This document shows, piece by piece, positions 8,796 to 17,963 of a stretch of DNA of 43,729 bases (position 1 is the first letter of the stretch; the number at the start of each line of letters is the position of its first letter). Source of the DNA: CAYNST01 sp964399955. Its GTDB lineage: Bacteria; Pseudomonadota; Gammaproteobacteria; Pseudomonadales; Cellvibrionaceae. The stretch lies in NCBI GenBank assembly GCA_964399955.1, contig CAYNST010000018.1:1-43729 (forward strand), written 5' to 3'. The position numbers were made by a program, and so were the translations under genes. The notes under the pieces were generated by a model. It had not been told where the DNA came from. It saw nothing but the letters and a program-made list of their open reading frames with translations, and made no database searches.

Positions 8796-10963
8796 TTACT
8801 CTGCTGCGGCACCTTCAACAACCGGGGCGGCGGAGGGTGTTACCACCACATCGTCGTTACTGGGGGCCGGCGGCAACTGCAGGTTGTGAAAGGTCATGTC
8901 CGGCAGTACGTTCAGATTGTTATTTTTCATGCGCAGAGTGCCACTATCGCGCTGCTTCAGCTGCTGGCCGCGGATGTACTGGTACTTCTCTGCCGTGGCG
9001 CCGGATAGTGTTTTGTCATCTCGAATGATCGACACTTTCAAGAAGACCATCAAATTGGCGCGGTTATTACGCGCAGTGTCCGAACGGAACAGCCGACCCA
9101 GCAGGGGTAAGTTTCCCAGCAGGGGAATGCGCTGCTCGGTCAGTTCCACATTGTTTTGTATAAGACCACCCAAAACCACAATTTCGCCATCCGCAGCCAG
9201 AACTTTGGTCTGAATGGAGCTTTTGTTGGTAATGATACCCTGCCCTGCGGACGCATCCCGAGCGATGTTGGAGTTCTCCTGGGCAATATCCAGCAGAATG
9301 GTATCGCCTTCGTTGATGCGCGGGGTCAGGGTCAACTTGATACCCACGTCCTCCCGCTGGAAAGTCTGAAAGGGGCTCAGGTTGCCACCCTGCTGCGACG
9401 CCGCACCGGTGAGAATGGGAATGTTCTGTCCCACGGTAAAACTGGCTTCGTGGTTGTCCATGGTCAACAGCGTAGGCGTCGAAAGAATATTGGTTTTGGT
9501 GTTGGACTCCATGGCGGTCAACAGTGCCAAAAAGTCGTTGTCGCGGTTGCGACCCAGAACGCCCAGCATCTGCCCCGCAGCACCGGTAAGCGCTTGCGCC
9601 AATCCGCCCAGGGCTGTGTCGCTGTCGGGCTGTGCGAAGGCCGGGAAAGCGGCGGTGCCGACCTGCCGAATGCGGCCACTTTCACNNNNNNNNNNNNNNN
9701 NNNNNNNNNNNNNNNNNNNNNNNNNNNNNNNNNNNNNNNNNNNNNNNNNNNNNNNNNNNNNNNNNNNNNNNNNNNNNNNNNNNNNTGTGCGAAGGCCGGG
9801 AAAGCGGCGGTGCCGACCTGCCGAATGCGGCCACTTTCACTGGACGCGGAGCTGCCGAAAACGCCTTGACTGGTGTTGCGGAATAACCATTGAATACCCA
9901 GATCCCGGCCGTCGTTGTCGCTCATCTCTACGAGGATGGCCTCCACCAGCACCTGCGCACGGCGAATGTCCAGACGCTCCACCACATCCAGCAGGGTTTG
10001 CAGCTCATCGCCGGAGGCGGTGATCAGCAGCGCATTGGTTTCTTCGTCGGCTTCCACAGTGGCGGATGTCTGGCCTTCAGCACCTGCAGCGCCACCGGGG
10101 CCAAGGCGGGACAAATTGGCCATGACCTTGGTCAAAGTCTCGGCCACTGTTTTGGCCTCGGCGTATTCCAGATAGATAACGCGCACATTGCCCGACTGCG
10201 AGCGGGGCTTGTCAAGGCGCGTGATCAGGTCTTTGACCCGCTGGCGCTGGAGGTCTTCGCCGGTGATCAGAATGGCGTTGTTGCGCTTGTCCGCAGTCAG
10301 GTTGAGCGCGTTTTGCGGCGCCTGATTCTTGTCCTGTTGCTGATCCAGATTGCCGAACACCTGCACCAGGTCGGTCGCGTTGGCGTACTTGAGCTCTACC
10401 ACCTCGGTAATGGGCGTGGCGGACTGATCCAGGCGCTCGATCAGTTCCCGAATACGGGCAATGTTCTCGGCGCTGTCGGTGATGATGATGGCGTTGGACG
10501 GGTCGTAGGCGGACAAATGGGAATGCTGCGGCACCAGTGGCCGAATGGACGGCAGCACCCGCGCGGCGGCAATGTTGCGCAGCTGAATGACCTGGGTCAA
10601 AAAGCCCTTCTCGGCAGAGGACTGATCCACCACCGGCACCGGTGAGGAGCGGGCGTCTTTCAGCGGAATGATGCGCAGCACATCTTCGACTTCAACCACC
10701 GAATAATCGTGCATCTCCAGTACAGTGCGAAACAACTGCACCAGCTCTTCCTCGTTGAGGGGTTTGGACGAAATAACCTTTACCCGCCCTTTGACTCTCG
10801 GGTCGATCACGACCGTGCGGCCAGTCACATCAGCAACAAACTTGATGACTTCCTGGATGTCGGAGTCTTTGAAATTGACGGTCCATGTCTGTGCCCATGT
10901 ATTAGCCGAAACGGTAAGGGCCAGAGCGCTTGCCGCACCGAGACTCAATAGCTGTTTTAACAC
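8796..10963 (-). CDS. gspD: Type II secretion outer-membrane secretin D (GspD), interrupted by an assembly gap
   Basis: The secretin forms the outer-membrane channel. The N-terminal part has a signal peptide (about 1-24, ending NTWA-QTW), the N0 domain (VNFKDSDIQEVIKFVADVTG) and N1-N3 repeats with the NAIIITDS and NAILITGE motifs. The C-terminal part has the secretin core with IPILTGA, IVVLGGLIQNN and PLLGNLPLLGRLFRS, then an S-domain-like tail. As written, 100 Ns (9686-9785) split it into two frames. The 55 bp on either side of the Ns are identical; deleting Ns plus one copy (155 nt) leaves 2013 nt, one continuous frame of 670 residues, a normal GspD length. I therefore read it as intact and the break as an assembly artefact. 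Confidence 0.95.
9631..9685. repeat. 55-bp direct repeat, copy 1, abutting the gap
   Basis: This is identical base for base to 9786-9840 and ends exactly at the first N. It encodes part of GspD (SESGRIRQVGTAAFPAF on the minus strand). It is best explained as a contig-end overlap, not a biological repeat. Confidence 0.9.
9686..9785. other. 100-N scaffold gap inside gspD
   Basis: This is a run of exactly 100 unknown bases, the usual placeholder for a gap of unknown size. It is bounded on both sides by the same 55-bp sequence, which means the two contigs overlap and the true gap length is probably minus 55 rather than plus 100. Confidence 0.97.
9786..9840. repeat. 55-bp direct repeat, copy 2, abutting the gap
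   Basis: This is the second copy of the 55-bp sequence and starts directly after the last N. In the collapsed reading only one copy remains and the secretin frame continues as AFAQPDSDTALGGLAQALTG across the join. Confidence 0.9.
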
Positions 10964-10965
10964 GG

Positions 10966-11916
10966 TTACCCCTCGGAACTCATAGTAATTGTAATAGATT
11001 GAGTGGAGCCATCACGCATCACCTGCAGGTTCGCTTCGGTTGCGGTCTTGAGCGCCTGATAGACTTCTCTTACCTTCTGCGGCTCGTTGACTTCTATACC
11101 GTTGACCGATACCACGATGTCATCCGTTTGCAGTCCTACCTGATCAAAAAGCTCCCGTTGGCGGCCGGGCCTGACTTTGTAGCCAATCATTCGGCCGTTC
11201 TCCGTCGCCACCATAAAGCGCACCACGTCGCCAATATTGCGCGCCTGCTGCAGCTGCTCCGGGCGCACAGTGGCGGTTTGCGGTTCATCCGCCCCTGCGG
11301 GCGGCTGGGGCGGCGGCGTGTAGGCAGGAGCACTGCTGGCCATCTCGCTGCCGTCCTCACCGTATAGCCAGAGCTCTTCCAGGCTGCCGTTGTTGTCCAG
11401 CACCACCTTGGCATCGTGTATCTCTGAAAGACTGACACCACGCACGCCGGTTATGTCGTCGCCCACCCGATACAGTTGCTGGGTATTGGCGGTGCCGATA
11501 ATAGCCCAGGAGCGGCTGGGATCGTCAGAGGCTATCAAGCCCTGCAAATCCAGATTCAAGTCGGTGATCTTACGCCTGGGTTCAGCCACCTGCACAGGCT
11601 CCTGTACAACCGGCTGGGCATTGTAGTCGCCAAACAGATTGAGCGCCTGCAGAGACTCGACGTCAATACTACGGCCGCCGGCGGCGGAGTCCACACGGGC
11701 CACCGATGCCGTGACCGGCGCCGGTGGCAGCTCGGGCTCCGGCGCGATCAACCAGAACAGGCTAGCCAGTGTGTGGCATATCCAGAAGAGCGCCAGGCCG
11801 ATGATCGCTAAGCGCCAGACCCGGACCGGCACCTTTTTCAGATGCAAGCCCATGCGTGTCAAGCCGGCGTTGGCATTAGCGATAAACGGCGTGTCGGCGA
11901 CGTTTTTTAGAGCCAC
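10966..11916 (-). CDS. gspC: Type II secretion inner-membrane protein C (GspC)
   Basis: This is the first gene of the gsp operon. GspC links the inner-membrane platform to the secretin. The product has one membrane helix (about 35-58), a homology region with the LNLFGDYN motif and the GLIASDDPSRSWAIIG strand that binds the secretin N0 domain, and a C-terminal PDZ domain (about 225-315) containing the LFDQVGLQTDDIVVSVNGIEV pattern. There is no ATG near the start. I chose GTG at 11916 because a GGAG lies 7 nt upstream; TTG at 11919 is the alternative, and an internal ATG at residue 22 would also keep the helix. The gene ends 2 nt before gspD. Confidence 0.93.
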   Translation of the reverse strand: MALKNVADTPFIANANAGLTRMGLHLKKVPVRVWRLAIIGLALFWICHTLASLFWLIAPEPELPPAPVTASVARVDSAAGGRSIDVESLQALNLFGDYNAQPVVQEPVQVAEPRRKITDLNLDLQGLIASDDPSRSWAIIGTANTQQLYRVGDDITGVRGVSLSEIHDAKVVLDNNGSLEELWLYGEDGSEMASSAPAYTPPPQPPAGADEPQTATVRPEQLQQARNIGDVVRFMVATENGRMIGYKVRPGRQRELFDQVGLQTDDIVVSVNGIEVNEPQKVREVYQALKTATEANLQVMRDGSTQSITITMSSEG

Positions 11917-12027
11917 CAAGGATCTCCATAGCTGCGCTTTGAGTGGTTTAGATACGGGTTGGAGTCCGCTTGATTCCAGGAGTTAAGCGGCTCAAAGGCG
12001 AAAATTACCTTATTATTCGTGCATTAC

Positions 12028-12056
12028 ACTATCCCTTAATTCAAAAATTGCTGCAA
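12028..12056 (-). promoter_or_regulatory. Possible promoter of the gsp operon
   Basis: On the minus strand TTGCAG and GATAGT are separated by 17 nt, about 110 nt upstream of the gspC start. Each box matches only 3-4 of 6 sigma-70 consensus positions, so this is a weak candidate chosen for spacing and location in the AT-rich region between gspC and the divergent small gene. Confidence 0.25.
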
Positions 12057-12198
12057 ATACTTTGTCGCGCATATACCCTTTGCAATCCGTTATTTGAGCG
12101 CTATTGCTCAGCCTAAAATCTTGCGCCAGGCCGGCGGTGAGCTTGTTCCGGGCAGGCTCTGTTTGTATGCTGTCGGCCCGCTTCTACACAAATACAGT

Positions 12199-12435
12199 AT
12201 GACCAGCGTATTCATTATTCAAAACCAGAACGGTTTGCTGCTGAGCAAGCAGGGCGACTGGGTCGACGGCGTCAATGCGGGCCAGGTCTATAGAACCCTC
12301 TATAAGGATGAAGCCGTCAATGTCAAAGTTGAATTGTCCGTCCGCGACCCTGGCTTGCGCCTGCGGATTCTCAGCTGCGCCGCGCCGGACAAGGGCCGGT
12401 TGCAGCTGGCCGAGCTGGACCAAGTGCATCAGTAG
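12199..12435 (+). CDS. Small conserved protein of unknown function
   Basis: This is a 78-residue, probably soluble protein. The ATG at 12199 is chosen because the distinctive sequence begins there (MTSVFIIQNQNGLLLSKQGDWVDG); the frame is open 35 codons further upstream, but that part has no protein-like character. I recall similar small proteins with an IQNQxGxxLxKxGEWVDG...YRTxxKDEAxN pattern in related gammaproteobacteria, but no function is known to me. The pattern of alternating hydrophobic residues suggests a small beta-rich fold. It is transcribed away from the gsp operon and towards gshA, 180 nt upstream of it; no clear terminator lies between them. Confidence 0.7.
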   Translation: MTSVFIIQNQNGLLLSKQGDWVDGVNAGQVYRTLYKDEAVNVKVELSVRDPGLRLRILSCAAPDKGRLQLAELDQVHQ

Positions 12436-12615
12436 ACCCGCTCTATCCGCCTTCGTTCACCGCTCCACTACCCGCTGCTGCAGCTTTGCAAGCCGGTGCA
12501 CACAATCACCTGCTGCCCGAACGCTACAACGACTATTATTTTGCCGTTCCGATTGTTAAAACTTAGCCGGTTTTTCCGGTCCAGACTGACTTTTTCACTT
12601 AATTGAGGCAAGACC

Positions 12616-14232
12616 GTGGGTGTCAACGACCGTACCTATGCACTGGGACTGATCCCCACTGCGCTGCACGACAGTGAAAACGCGGCCCTGCTGAAGGGTA
12701 TTCTGCGGGGCATTGAGCGGGAAACCCTGCGGGTTACGGCCGAAGGCCAGCTTGCGCAGACCCCCCATCCCCAGGCGCTGGGTGCCGCTCTCACACACCC
12801 CCACATCACCACAGACTTCAGCGAAGCCTTGCTGGAGTTCATCACGGCACCCACCCATAAGATGGACGCGCTGATGGAGCAGCTGCGCAATATCCAGGCG
12901 TTCACTGACCGCAATCTGGGCGACGAGTTTCTCTGGAACAGCAGCATGCCCTGCCACATCGACCGCGCCGACCACATTCCGGTGGCCCAATACGGGACCA
13001 CCAACCGTGGCAAAATGAAGACGGTGTACCGGGTGGGGCTGGGTCATAGATACGGCCGGATCATGCAGACGGTGTCCGGCGTGCACTACAACTTCTCACT
13101 GCCAACCGCCTTTTGGGCCTTACTGCATCACGAGGAGGAGTCGACCGAGAGCCTGAGCGAATTCACCACCCGCCGCTATTTTGACCTGATCCGCAATTTT
13201 CGGCGGCATTACTGGCTGTTGATCTATTTGTTCGGCGCCTCACCTGCGGTTGCATCCAGCTTTGTCGAGGGCCGACAGCACAACCTGCAGGCCTGGCCGG
13301 GCGACGCGGCGACGCTCTTCCACCCCTATGCCACCTCACTGCGCATGGGCGATTTGGGCTACCAGAGCAAGGCGCAGGAGTCTCTGTTTGTCTGTTACAA
13401 CTCCCTCGACAGCTACGTCAAGACCCTTATCAAAGCCATTGCTACCCCCTACGCACCTTACCAGGCCATGGGAACCGCCGACGCCCAGGGTCAAGCTCTG
13501 CAGCTGAACACCGGGCTGCTGCAAATTGAAAACGAGTTTTACAGCGCCATTCGCCCCAAGCGCACCGCTCAAGCTGGCGAGACCGCCTTGACCGCGCTCT
13601 GCCACCGCGGCGTGGAATACATCGAGGTTCGCTGCCTGGATCTGGACCCTTTTGCGCCACTGGGCGTCACCGCACAGCAAATACAGTTTCTTGATGTCTT
13701 CCTGCTTTACTGCGCGCTGCAGGACAGCCCCAACTGCAATTGTGACGAGTTCAAACGCATTGTCAGCAACCAGAAGCGCGTGGTGTGGGAAGGTCGCAAC
13801 CCGGAAGTCACACTTTCCGACCCCAGGGGCGAACCGCGCCCTCTGCGAGAGCTTGCCGGGGACCTGCTGCAGGCTTTGGGCCCAGTGGCCGACTTCATGG
13901 ATACCGCACTTGGGGACGGACAGCAGCCCTACCGCGAGGCCCTGCTGACCCAGCGGAGTAAGGTTGACGACCCCACACTGACGCCCTCCGCAAAGGTGCT
14001 TGCAAGCATGCGCAATGACCGCCTGGGGCACAGCGCCTGGGTGCAAAAGCTTTCTCTGCAACACAGAGCACAGCTGGCACAAACCAGGCTGTCGGCCAGG
14101 CACGAGCGGCGCCTGCAGGATATGGGCGAGGAGTCCCTGGCATTGCAGGCCAATGAAGAGCGCGAGGAGCAGGCTCCTTTCGCCGACTACCTGCGAGCCT
14201 ACTACGGGCAATACCAAGCCTGCTGCAGTTAA
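12616..14232 (+). CDS. gshA: Glutamate-cysteine ligase
   Basis: This enzyme catalyses ATP-dependent joining of glutamate and cysteine, the first step of glutathione synthesis, in the cytoplasm. The 538 residues match the proteobacterial class-1 family over the full length: GILRGIERETLRV near the N-terminus, ALTHPHITTDFSEALLEFIT, LWNSSMPC, the GVHYNFSLP motif and RGVEYIEVRCLDLDPF. The start is GTG at 12616, with GAGG 7 nt upstream. It is convergent with the FliL-like gene, 40 nt away. The family is usually about 520 residues, so this is slightly long but unremarkable. Confidence 0.97.
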   Translation: MGVNDRTYALGLIPTALHDSENAALLKGILRGIERETLRVTAEGQLAQTPHPQALGAALTHPHITTDFSEALLEFITAPTHKMDALMEQLRNIQAFTDRNLGDEFLWNSSMPCHIDRADHIPVAQYGTTNRGKMKTVYRVGLGHRYGRIMQTVSGVHYNFSLPTAFWALLHHEEESTESLSEFTTRRYFDLIRNFRRHYWLLIYLFGASPAVASSFVEGRQHNLQAWPGDAATLFHPYATSLRMGDLGYQSKAQESLFVCYNSLDSYVKTLIKAIATPYAPYQAMGTADAQGQALQLNTGLLQIENEFYSAIRPKRTAQAGETALTALCHRGVEYIEVRCLDLDPFAPLGVTAQQIQFLDVFLLYCALQDSPNCNCDEFKRIVSNQKRVVWEGRNPEVTLSDPRGEPRPLRELAGDLLQALGPVADFMDTALGDGQQPYREALLTQRSKVDDPTLTPSAKVLASMRNDRLGHSAWVQKLSLQHRAQLAQTRLSARHERRLQDMGEESLALQANEEREEQAPFADYLRAYYGQYQACCS

Positions 14233-14272
14233 CCGCTCTTACCCGGGGAGGGGCAGCGGCTGCAGGCCCTTC

Positions 14273-14710
14273 TCAGTTTTGTACGATCAGGCTATTGAAA
14301 TACAGATCCACCACGCCCGCCTGCTGATCTTCGTTCATTAACAGCTCGCGCACCTCACGCAATGCCTCCTGCCTGAGGGCCTCCTTGCCCTCCTGCGATT
14401 TGAGGCTCTCCTCCGATTGCGCGGAGAACAGCATCACCAGGTTGTTGCGCAGATAGGGCATATGGTGCAGCACAGAGTTGGCAGCGGCGGCATTGTCCAA
14501 GCGCACGGACACATCCGCCTTGAGGTAACGCAACCGTCCCTGACCGCCGTAATTCACGACAAACGCGGGCTTGAGCGGGATATAAATGGCCTCACCACCC
14601 CCACTGCGCCCGTCAGGCGCGTCCTGCTGCGCGGCCGGCGCAGAATCGGCCTGCAGTGGCCGGCAGACCGCCAACAGGATAGTGGCAATAATCAGCAAAT
14701 TCGCTTTCAT
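14273..14710 (-). CDS. FliL-like periplasmic protein
   Basis: The 145-residue product has an N-terminal signal sequence (MKANLLIIATILLAV..., probable cleavage after LQA, about residue 21) and a domain resembling the flagellar basal-body protein FliL: YIPLKPAFVVNYG, RYLKADVSVRL, and a C-terminal REALREVRELLM...VVDLYFNSLIVQ segment. The ATG at 14710 is chosen; an upstream extension to 14854 would add 48 residues before the signal peptide. No flagellar genes are nearby, so it is likely a non-flagellar FliL homologue of unknown role. It is convergent with gshA and divergent from dsbB. Confidence 0.8.
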   Translation of the reverse strand: MKANLLIIATILLAVCRPLQADSAPAAQQDAPDGRSGGGEAIYIPLKPAFVVNYGGQGRLRYLKADVSVRLDNAAAANSVLHHMPYLRNNLVMLFSAQSEESLKSQEGKEALRQEALREVRELLMNEDQQAGVVDLYFNSLIVQN

Positions 14711-14874
14711 GGCATCAGGCGCATCAAATGGGTGACGAATTAAGGTTAGACGAATATCACCCGCCGCAGGCGACAATTCGCAACCACGCTTGGGGCTACT
14801 CCACTGCGCACCGGTACTCACCAGCGGGTGTGCAGAGTTGTTTTTGGCGGGCACTTTGTCTAACTTAACCGCTC

Positions 14875-14880
14875 TATAAT
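14875..14880 (+). promoter_or_regulatory. Probable -10 box upstream of dsbB
   Basis: A perfect TATAAT lies 33 nt upstream of the dsbB ATG, in the 203-bp space between two divergent genes. The best -35-like hexamer (TTGTCT at 14856) is only 13 nt away, so the -35 is weak or not at the usual distance. Confidence 0.4.
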
Positions 14881-14913
14881 CCAGCCACCCATTCTCTCAG
14901 GTGTTACAACTCT

Positions 14914-15405
14914 ATGCGCTTGCCACCGGCCAGACTCAGTTTTTTCCTTATTTTTATCGCCTGCACCCTACTGATCCTGATTGCCCTTTACATGGAACAC
15001 GGCATGGGGCTGTACCCCTGCCCCCTGTGTATCACTCAGCGGGTTTTTGTAATATTGGTCGGACTTACTGCGCTGCTGGCTTTTGCGGTTAACCCGCGCG
15101 CGCTGGGCCAAAAGATCTTTGCCGGCCTGGGGATCCTGCTGGCCATAGCCGGAGGCTCTTTTTCCAGTCGCCAGGTGTGGCTGCAGAACCTGCCGGAAGA
15201 CCAGGTGCCGGCCTGCGGACCGGACGTTGCCTATCTGCTGGAAAACTTTCCGTTGTGGGACGCGCTTTCGGTGCTGTTGCGCGGCGACGGCAACTGCGCA
15301 GAGGTGGACTGGACGTTCCTGGGTGTGAGTATTGCCGGCTGGACGCTGGTGGCCTTCATAGGTCTTGCGGTGGCCAACGCGGTGCAGATGTTCAGACGAG
15401 ACTGA
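14914..15405 (+). CDS. dsbB: Disulfide bond formation protein B
   Basis: This is an inner-membrane quinone reductase that reoxidises DsbA. The 163 residues show four membrane helices (about 8-26, 42-58, 68-84, 135-155) and both catalytic cysteine pairs: C36/C39 in the YPCPLC motif and C101/C128 in the second periplasmic loop. A quinone-site arginine follows the first pair (TQR). It lies just upstream of rsd, the same order as dsbH-algQ in Pseudomonas. This organism makes many c-type cytochromes in the same window, whose maturation depends on controlled thiol chemistry in the periplasm. Confidence 0.96.
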   Translation: MRLPPARLSFFLIFIACTLLILIALYMEHGMGLYPCPLCITQRVFVILVGLTALLAFAVNPRALGQKIFAGLGILLAIAGGSFSSRQVWLQNLPEDQVPACGPDVAYLLENFPLWDALSVLLRGDGNCAEVDWTFLGVSIAGWTLVAFIGLAVANAVQMFRRD

Positions 15406-15514
15406 CCGCCCACACACGACCAAAGCATGACTCTTGCTCTCTCAATTCGAATCCCCTATTGTGGGGGCATAACGACTTTTTACTTCAACTGGTGTTGGTT
15501 AGAGGACTATCTTG

Positions 15515-15982
15515 ATGTTGGACAATTGTGTTTCGGCCCGCGACCGCTGGGGCGGCGTCAGTGAGATCATTGACCGCTGGCTGCAGGAAAGGCAGGATTT
15601 GCTGGTGCTTTACTGCGGTTTGTCGCCAAAAAATGAAGCAGGCCTGGTCGACGATCGAGAGACCTCTTTGCGTAGGTTCTGCCAAATACTGGTGGATTAC
15701 GTTTCCGCTGGCCACTTCGAAGTCTACGAGCAGCTGGTAAAAGAAGGCCGGGACTTTGACGACCAGGACGGTCTGGAGAAGGCCAAGGTTCACTTCAAAA
15801 AGATAGATGCCACTACCGAGATCATTCTTGATTTCAATGACAAGTATCAGGAAGTGGATGACCTTACAACGCTGGAGCAGGATCTATCCCACCTGGGCGA
15901 GTCTCTGGCGGTGCGATTCGAAGCGGAAGATTGCATGATCGAACTACTGCACATGGCTCACAAGGACCAGGTAGTTCAATAG
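15515..15982 (+). CDS. rsd: Anti-sigma-70 regulator of the Rsd/AlgQ family
   Basis: Rsd binds the housekeeping sigma factor RpoD region 4 and favours alternative sigma factors; in Pseudomonas the homologue AlgQ affects alginate and virulence genes. The 155 residues are helical and carry the family pattern: RWGGVSEIIDRWLQERQDLLVLYCGL, LRRFCQILVDYVSAGHFEVYEQL and LGESLAVRFEAEDCMIELLH. The ATG at 15515 is used, with AGAGG 9 nt upstream; a TTG one codon earlier is less likely. It sits between dsbB and a WD40 lipoprotein. Confidence 0.93.
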   Translation: MLDNCVSARDRWGGVSEIIDRWLQERQDLLVLYCGLSPKNEAGLVDDRETSLRRFCQILVDYVSAGHFEVYEQLVKEGRDFDDQDGLEKAKVHFKKIDATTEIILDFNDKYQEVDDLTTLEQDLSHLGESLAVRFEAEDCMIELLHMAHKDQVVQ

Positions 15983-16049
15983 CGGGCCCCCGCCGGCGCC
16001 CTCGACACGCGCGTGCTACGCTTAATTATCAGCAACCTGATTTTAACGC

Positions 16050-17066
16050 ATGCGCCATCACCACCTGCCAAACATCAAAACCTGTGCCATCCTGGCGTTA
16101 AGCGCACTGCTGCTGTCTGGCTGCGGCGGTGACTGGCTTGCGCCGGAATCCGACCTGGAAGTGGCAAAAGGCTCGGTGCAAAGCGCCGCCCTGAGCCCAC
16201 AGGCCGATCTGGCAGTCGTCGGCTCACTTCACCACGGCGTCAGCTTGTGGCGTCTGGCGGATCAGGAACGCGTCTTTGACTGGCGCCACCACGATCACCA
16301 ACCTACCATCATGGCAACGGCAGACTTTGCCGCTGCTGCCCCCCTTGCCGCAACCGCAGAGCAAAATACCCTTACTCTTTGGCAGCTTGACCACGGTCGG
16401 GCCCTGCGTTTTTGGTCGGCACCGGCCGACATACTTGCGCTTCAGCTGGACGCCGGCGGCAGCCGAGCCCTCCTGGGGCTGCGCAATCACAGTGCCGTGC
16501 TGTTTGATGCCCAACAAGGCGGCGTGCTGCGCAGCTTTCAGCATTCGGCGGAGGTCGTCAGCGTGGCTCTGGGGCAAAGTACAGCGCTGACCGGTAGCCG
16601 CGACGGCACGGCCAGGCTGTGGGACCTGCAAAGCGGAAAAAAAATTGCGGAAGTAAAACACAGAGATACGGTAGAGCTTGTTGCGCTGTCTGCGGACGGG
16701 CAGCTGGCCCTGTCGATAGGCAAACAGGACCGCGCAGTACTGTGGCACAGCAACAGCGGCGAGACCGTGGGGGAAATCAACTTGAGTGCCGGTTATATGA
16801 AACCGGGCCGCAGGATCACCGCAGCACGCTTTAGCGACGACGGCCGCTTTTTATTGCTGGGCCAATCAGGGCAAAAAATCATACTGTGGGACATTGCAAA
16901 CTGGCAGCCGGTGGCCAGATGGAAGCTGCCGAAAACACGGCGCTGGCCCCCAACAAACCCGAGCATCCTGGCAGTGGCCTTCACCCAGCAGGAGCACCGT
17001 TTTACTGCGATAGCCTCCAACGGGCGGGTCTACCACCTAACACACCGCCCACACCCCAGCCACTGA
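16050..17066 (+). CDS. WD40-repeat lipoprotein
   Basis: This is a predicted outer-membrane-directed lipoprotein: the lipobox LLSGC ends at Cys25 and is followed by Gly-Gly, with no Asp at +2. The mature part (about 310 residues) consists of repeated WD40-like blades, clearest at ALTGSRDGTARLWDLQSGK (about residues 178-196) and LLLGQSGQKIILWDIANW; about seven blades fit the length. It probably forms a beta-propeller that binds partner proteins in the periplasm. The specific function is unknown. It is placed between rsd and the FKBP gene, which are close neighbours in Pseudomonas without this insertion, and is convergent with the FKBP gene. Confidence 0.88.
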   Translation: MRHHHLPNIKTCAILALSALLLSGCGGDWLAPESDLEVAKGSVQSAALSPQADLAVVGSLHHGVSLWRLADQERVFDWRHHDHQPTIMATADFAAAAPLAATAEQNTLTLWQLDHGRALRFWSAPADILALQLDAGGSRALLGLRNHSAVLFDAQQGGVLRSFQHSAEVVSVALGQSTALTGSRDGTARLWDLQSGKKIAEVKHRDTVELVALSADGQLALSIGKQDRAVLWHSNSGETVGEINLSAGYMKPGRRITAARFSDDGRFLLLGQSGQKIILWDIANWQPVARWKLPKTRRWPPTNPSILAVAFTQQEHRFTAIASNGRVYHLTHRPHPSH

Positions 17067-17168
17067 TAAGCCACCAGCATGCCGGTTCAGCTAACAGAGC
17101 CCGAGAGACACAGCCCGGCCCCCTCACAATGGCAGGGCGCCGGTCATCCAGCTTTGGGGTACGGCCGC

Positions 17169-17963
17169 TTAGTGGCCGTGACCACCATGGCCTTCAATTT
17201 CCGGGTTGATTGCCAGAAGCTCCACTTCAAAAATCAGCGCCTCATTGGGGCCAATTTTGCCTGATGTGCCGCTGCTGCCGTAAGCCAGGTCTGGCGGAAT
17301 GACCAGCTCATACTTGTCGCCTACTTTCATCAGTTGCAGCGCCTCTACCCAGCCGGCAATAACGCCGTTTACCGGAAAGCTCACCGGCTGCCCGCGCTCA
17401 ACCGAGCTGTCAAAGACGGTGCCGTCGACCAGTGTGCCGTGGTAATGAACCTGGACAATGTCGTCGGAATCCGGTGATTGGGCGTCGTCTGCACCAGAGG
17501 AGATGACTCTGTACTGCAAGCCGCTTTCGGTGGTCTGCACGCCTTCTTTTTCCGCATTCTCAGCGAGGAAGGCCTGGCTCTTCTCCAGATTTTCCTGGCC
17601 TGCCGCCTGCATTTCGCTTTCGCGCTGGGTCTGCTGCTGCTCCTGGAACGACATCATGACGCGCTGCTGCTCGTCTTGGGCAATGCGCGGCTCTTTCTCA
17701 TCCTGCACGTCCTGGATGGCTGCCGCCATTACCGCACGATCAAAGTCCAGGCCATTAGCCTTGGCCTGTTGAGCCATGTTGTAGCCGACTATATAGGTGA
17801 CTTGCTTTTCAATGGAATCCAGTTCCACTTCTGCATTTTCCGGAGCATTTGCGGCTCCTGCCGGCGACGCGTTTGACTGATCATTGTTGCAGCCCGACGC
17901 AAATAGAGCCGTCGCGATAGCCACACTCAACAGGCCTGTTTTACGTACCAAAGTTAAACTCAT
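17169..17963 (-). CDS. FKBP-type peptidyl-prolyl isomerase, Mip/FkpA-like lipoprotein
   Basis: This is a periplasmic prolyl isomerase and chaperone. The 264 residues begin with a lipoprotein-like signal (FASGC, Cys25), followed by the N-terminal FKBP dimerisation domain (about 45-125, VTYIVGYNMAQQAKANGLDFDRAVMAA), a helical linker rich in Gln and Glu, and the catalytic FKBP domain (about 150-255) with the VQVHYHGTLVDGTVFDSS and VIPPDLAYGSSG motifs. The C-terminus EGHGGHGH is His-rich and could bind metal. In Pseudomonas aeruginosa an FKBP gene occupies the same place between algQ and algP. Confidence 0.95.
   Translation of the reverse strand: MSLTLVRKTGLLSVAIATALFASGCNNDQSNASPAGAANAPENAEVELDSIEKQVTYIVGYNMAQQAKANGLDFDRAVMAAAIQDVQDEKEPRIAQDEQQRVMMSFQEQQQTQRESEMQAAGQENLEKSQAFLAENAEKEGVQTTESGLQYRVISSGADDAQSPDSDDIVQVHYHGTLVDGTVFDSSVERGQPVSFPVNGVIAGWVEALQLMKVGDKYELVIPPDLAYGSSGTSGKIGPNEALIFEVELLAINPEIEGHGGHGH

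Noticed and set aside
9686..9785. A true insertion or broken gspD
   Set aside because: The exact 55-bp flanking duplication and the frame restored by collapsing it make an assembly overlap far more likely.
9890..10645. A 251-codon plus-strand frame
   Set aside because: It is a shadow of gspD.
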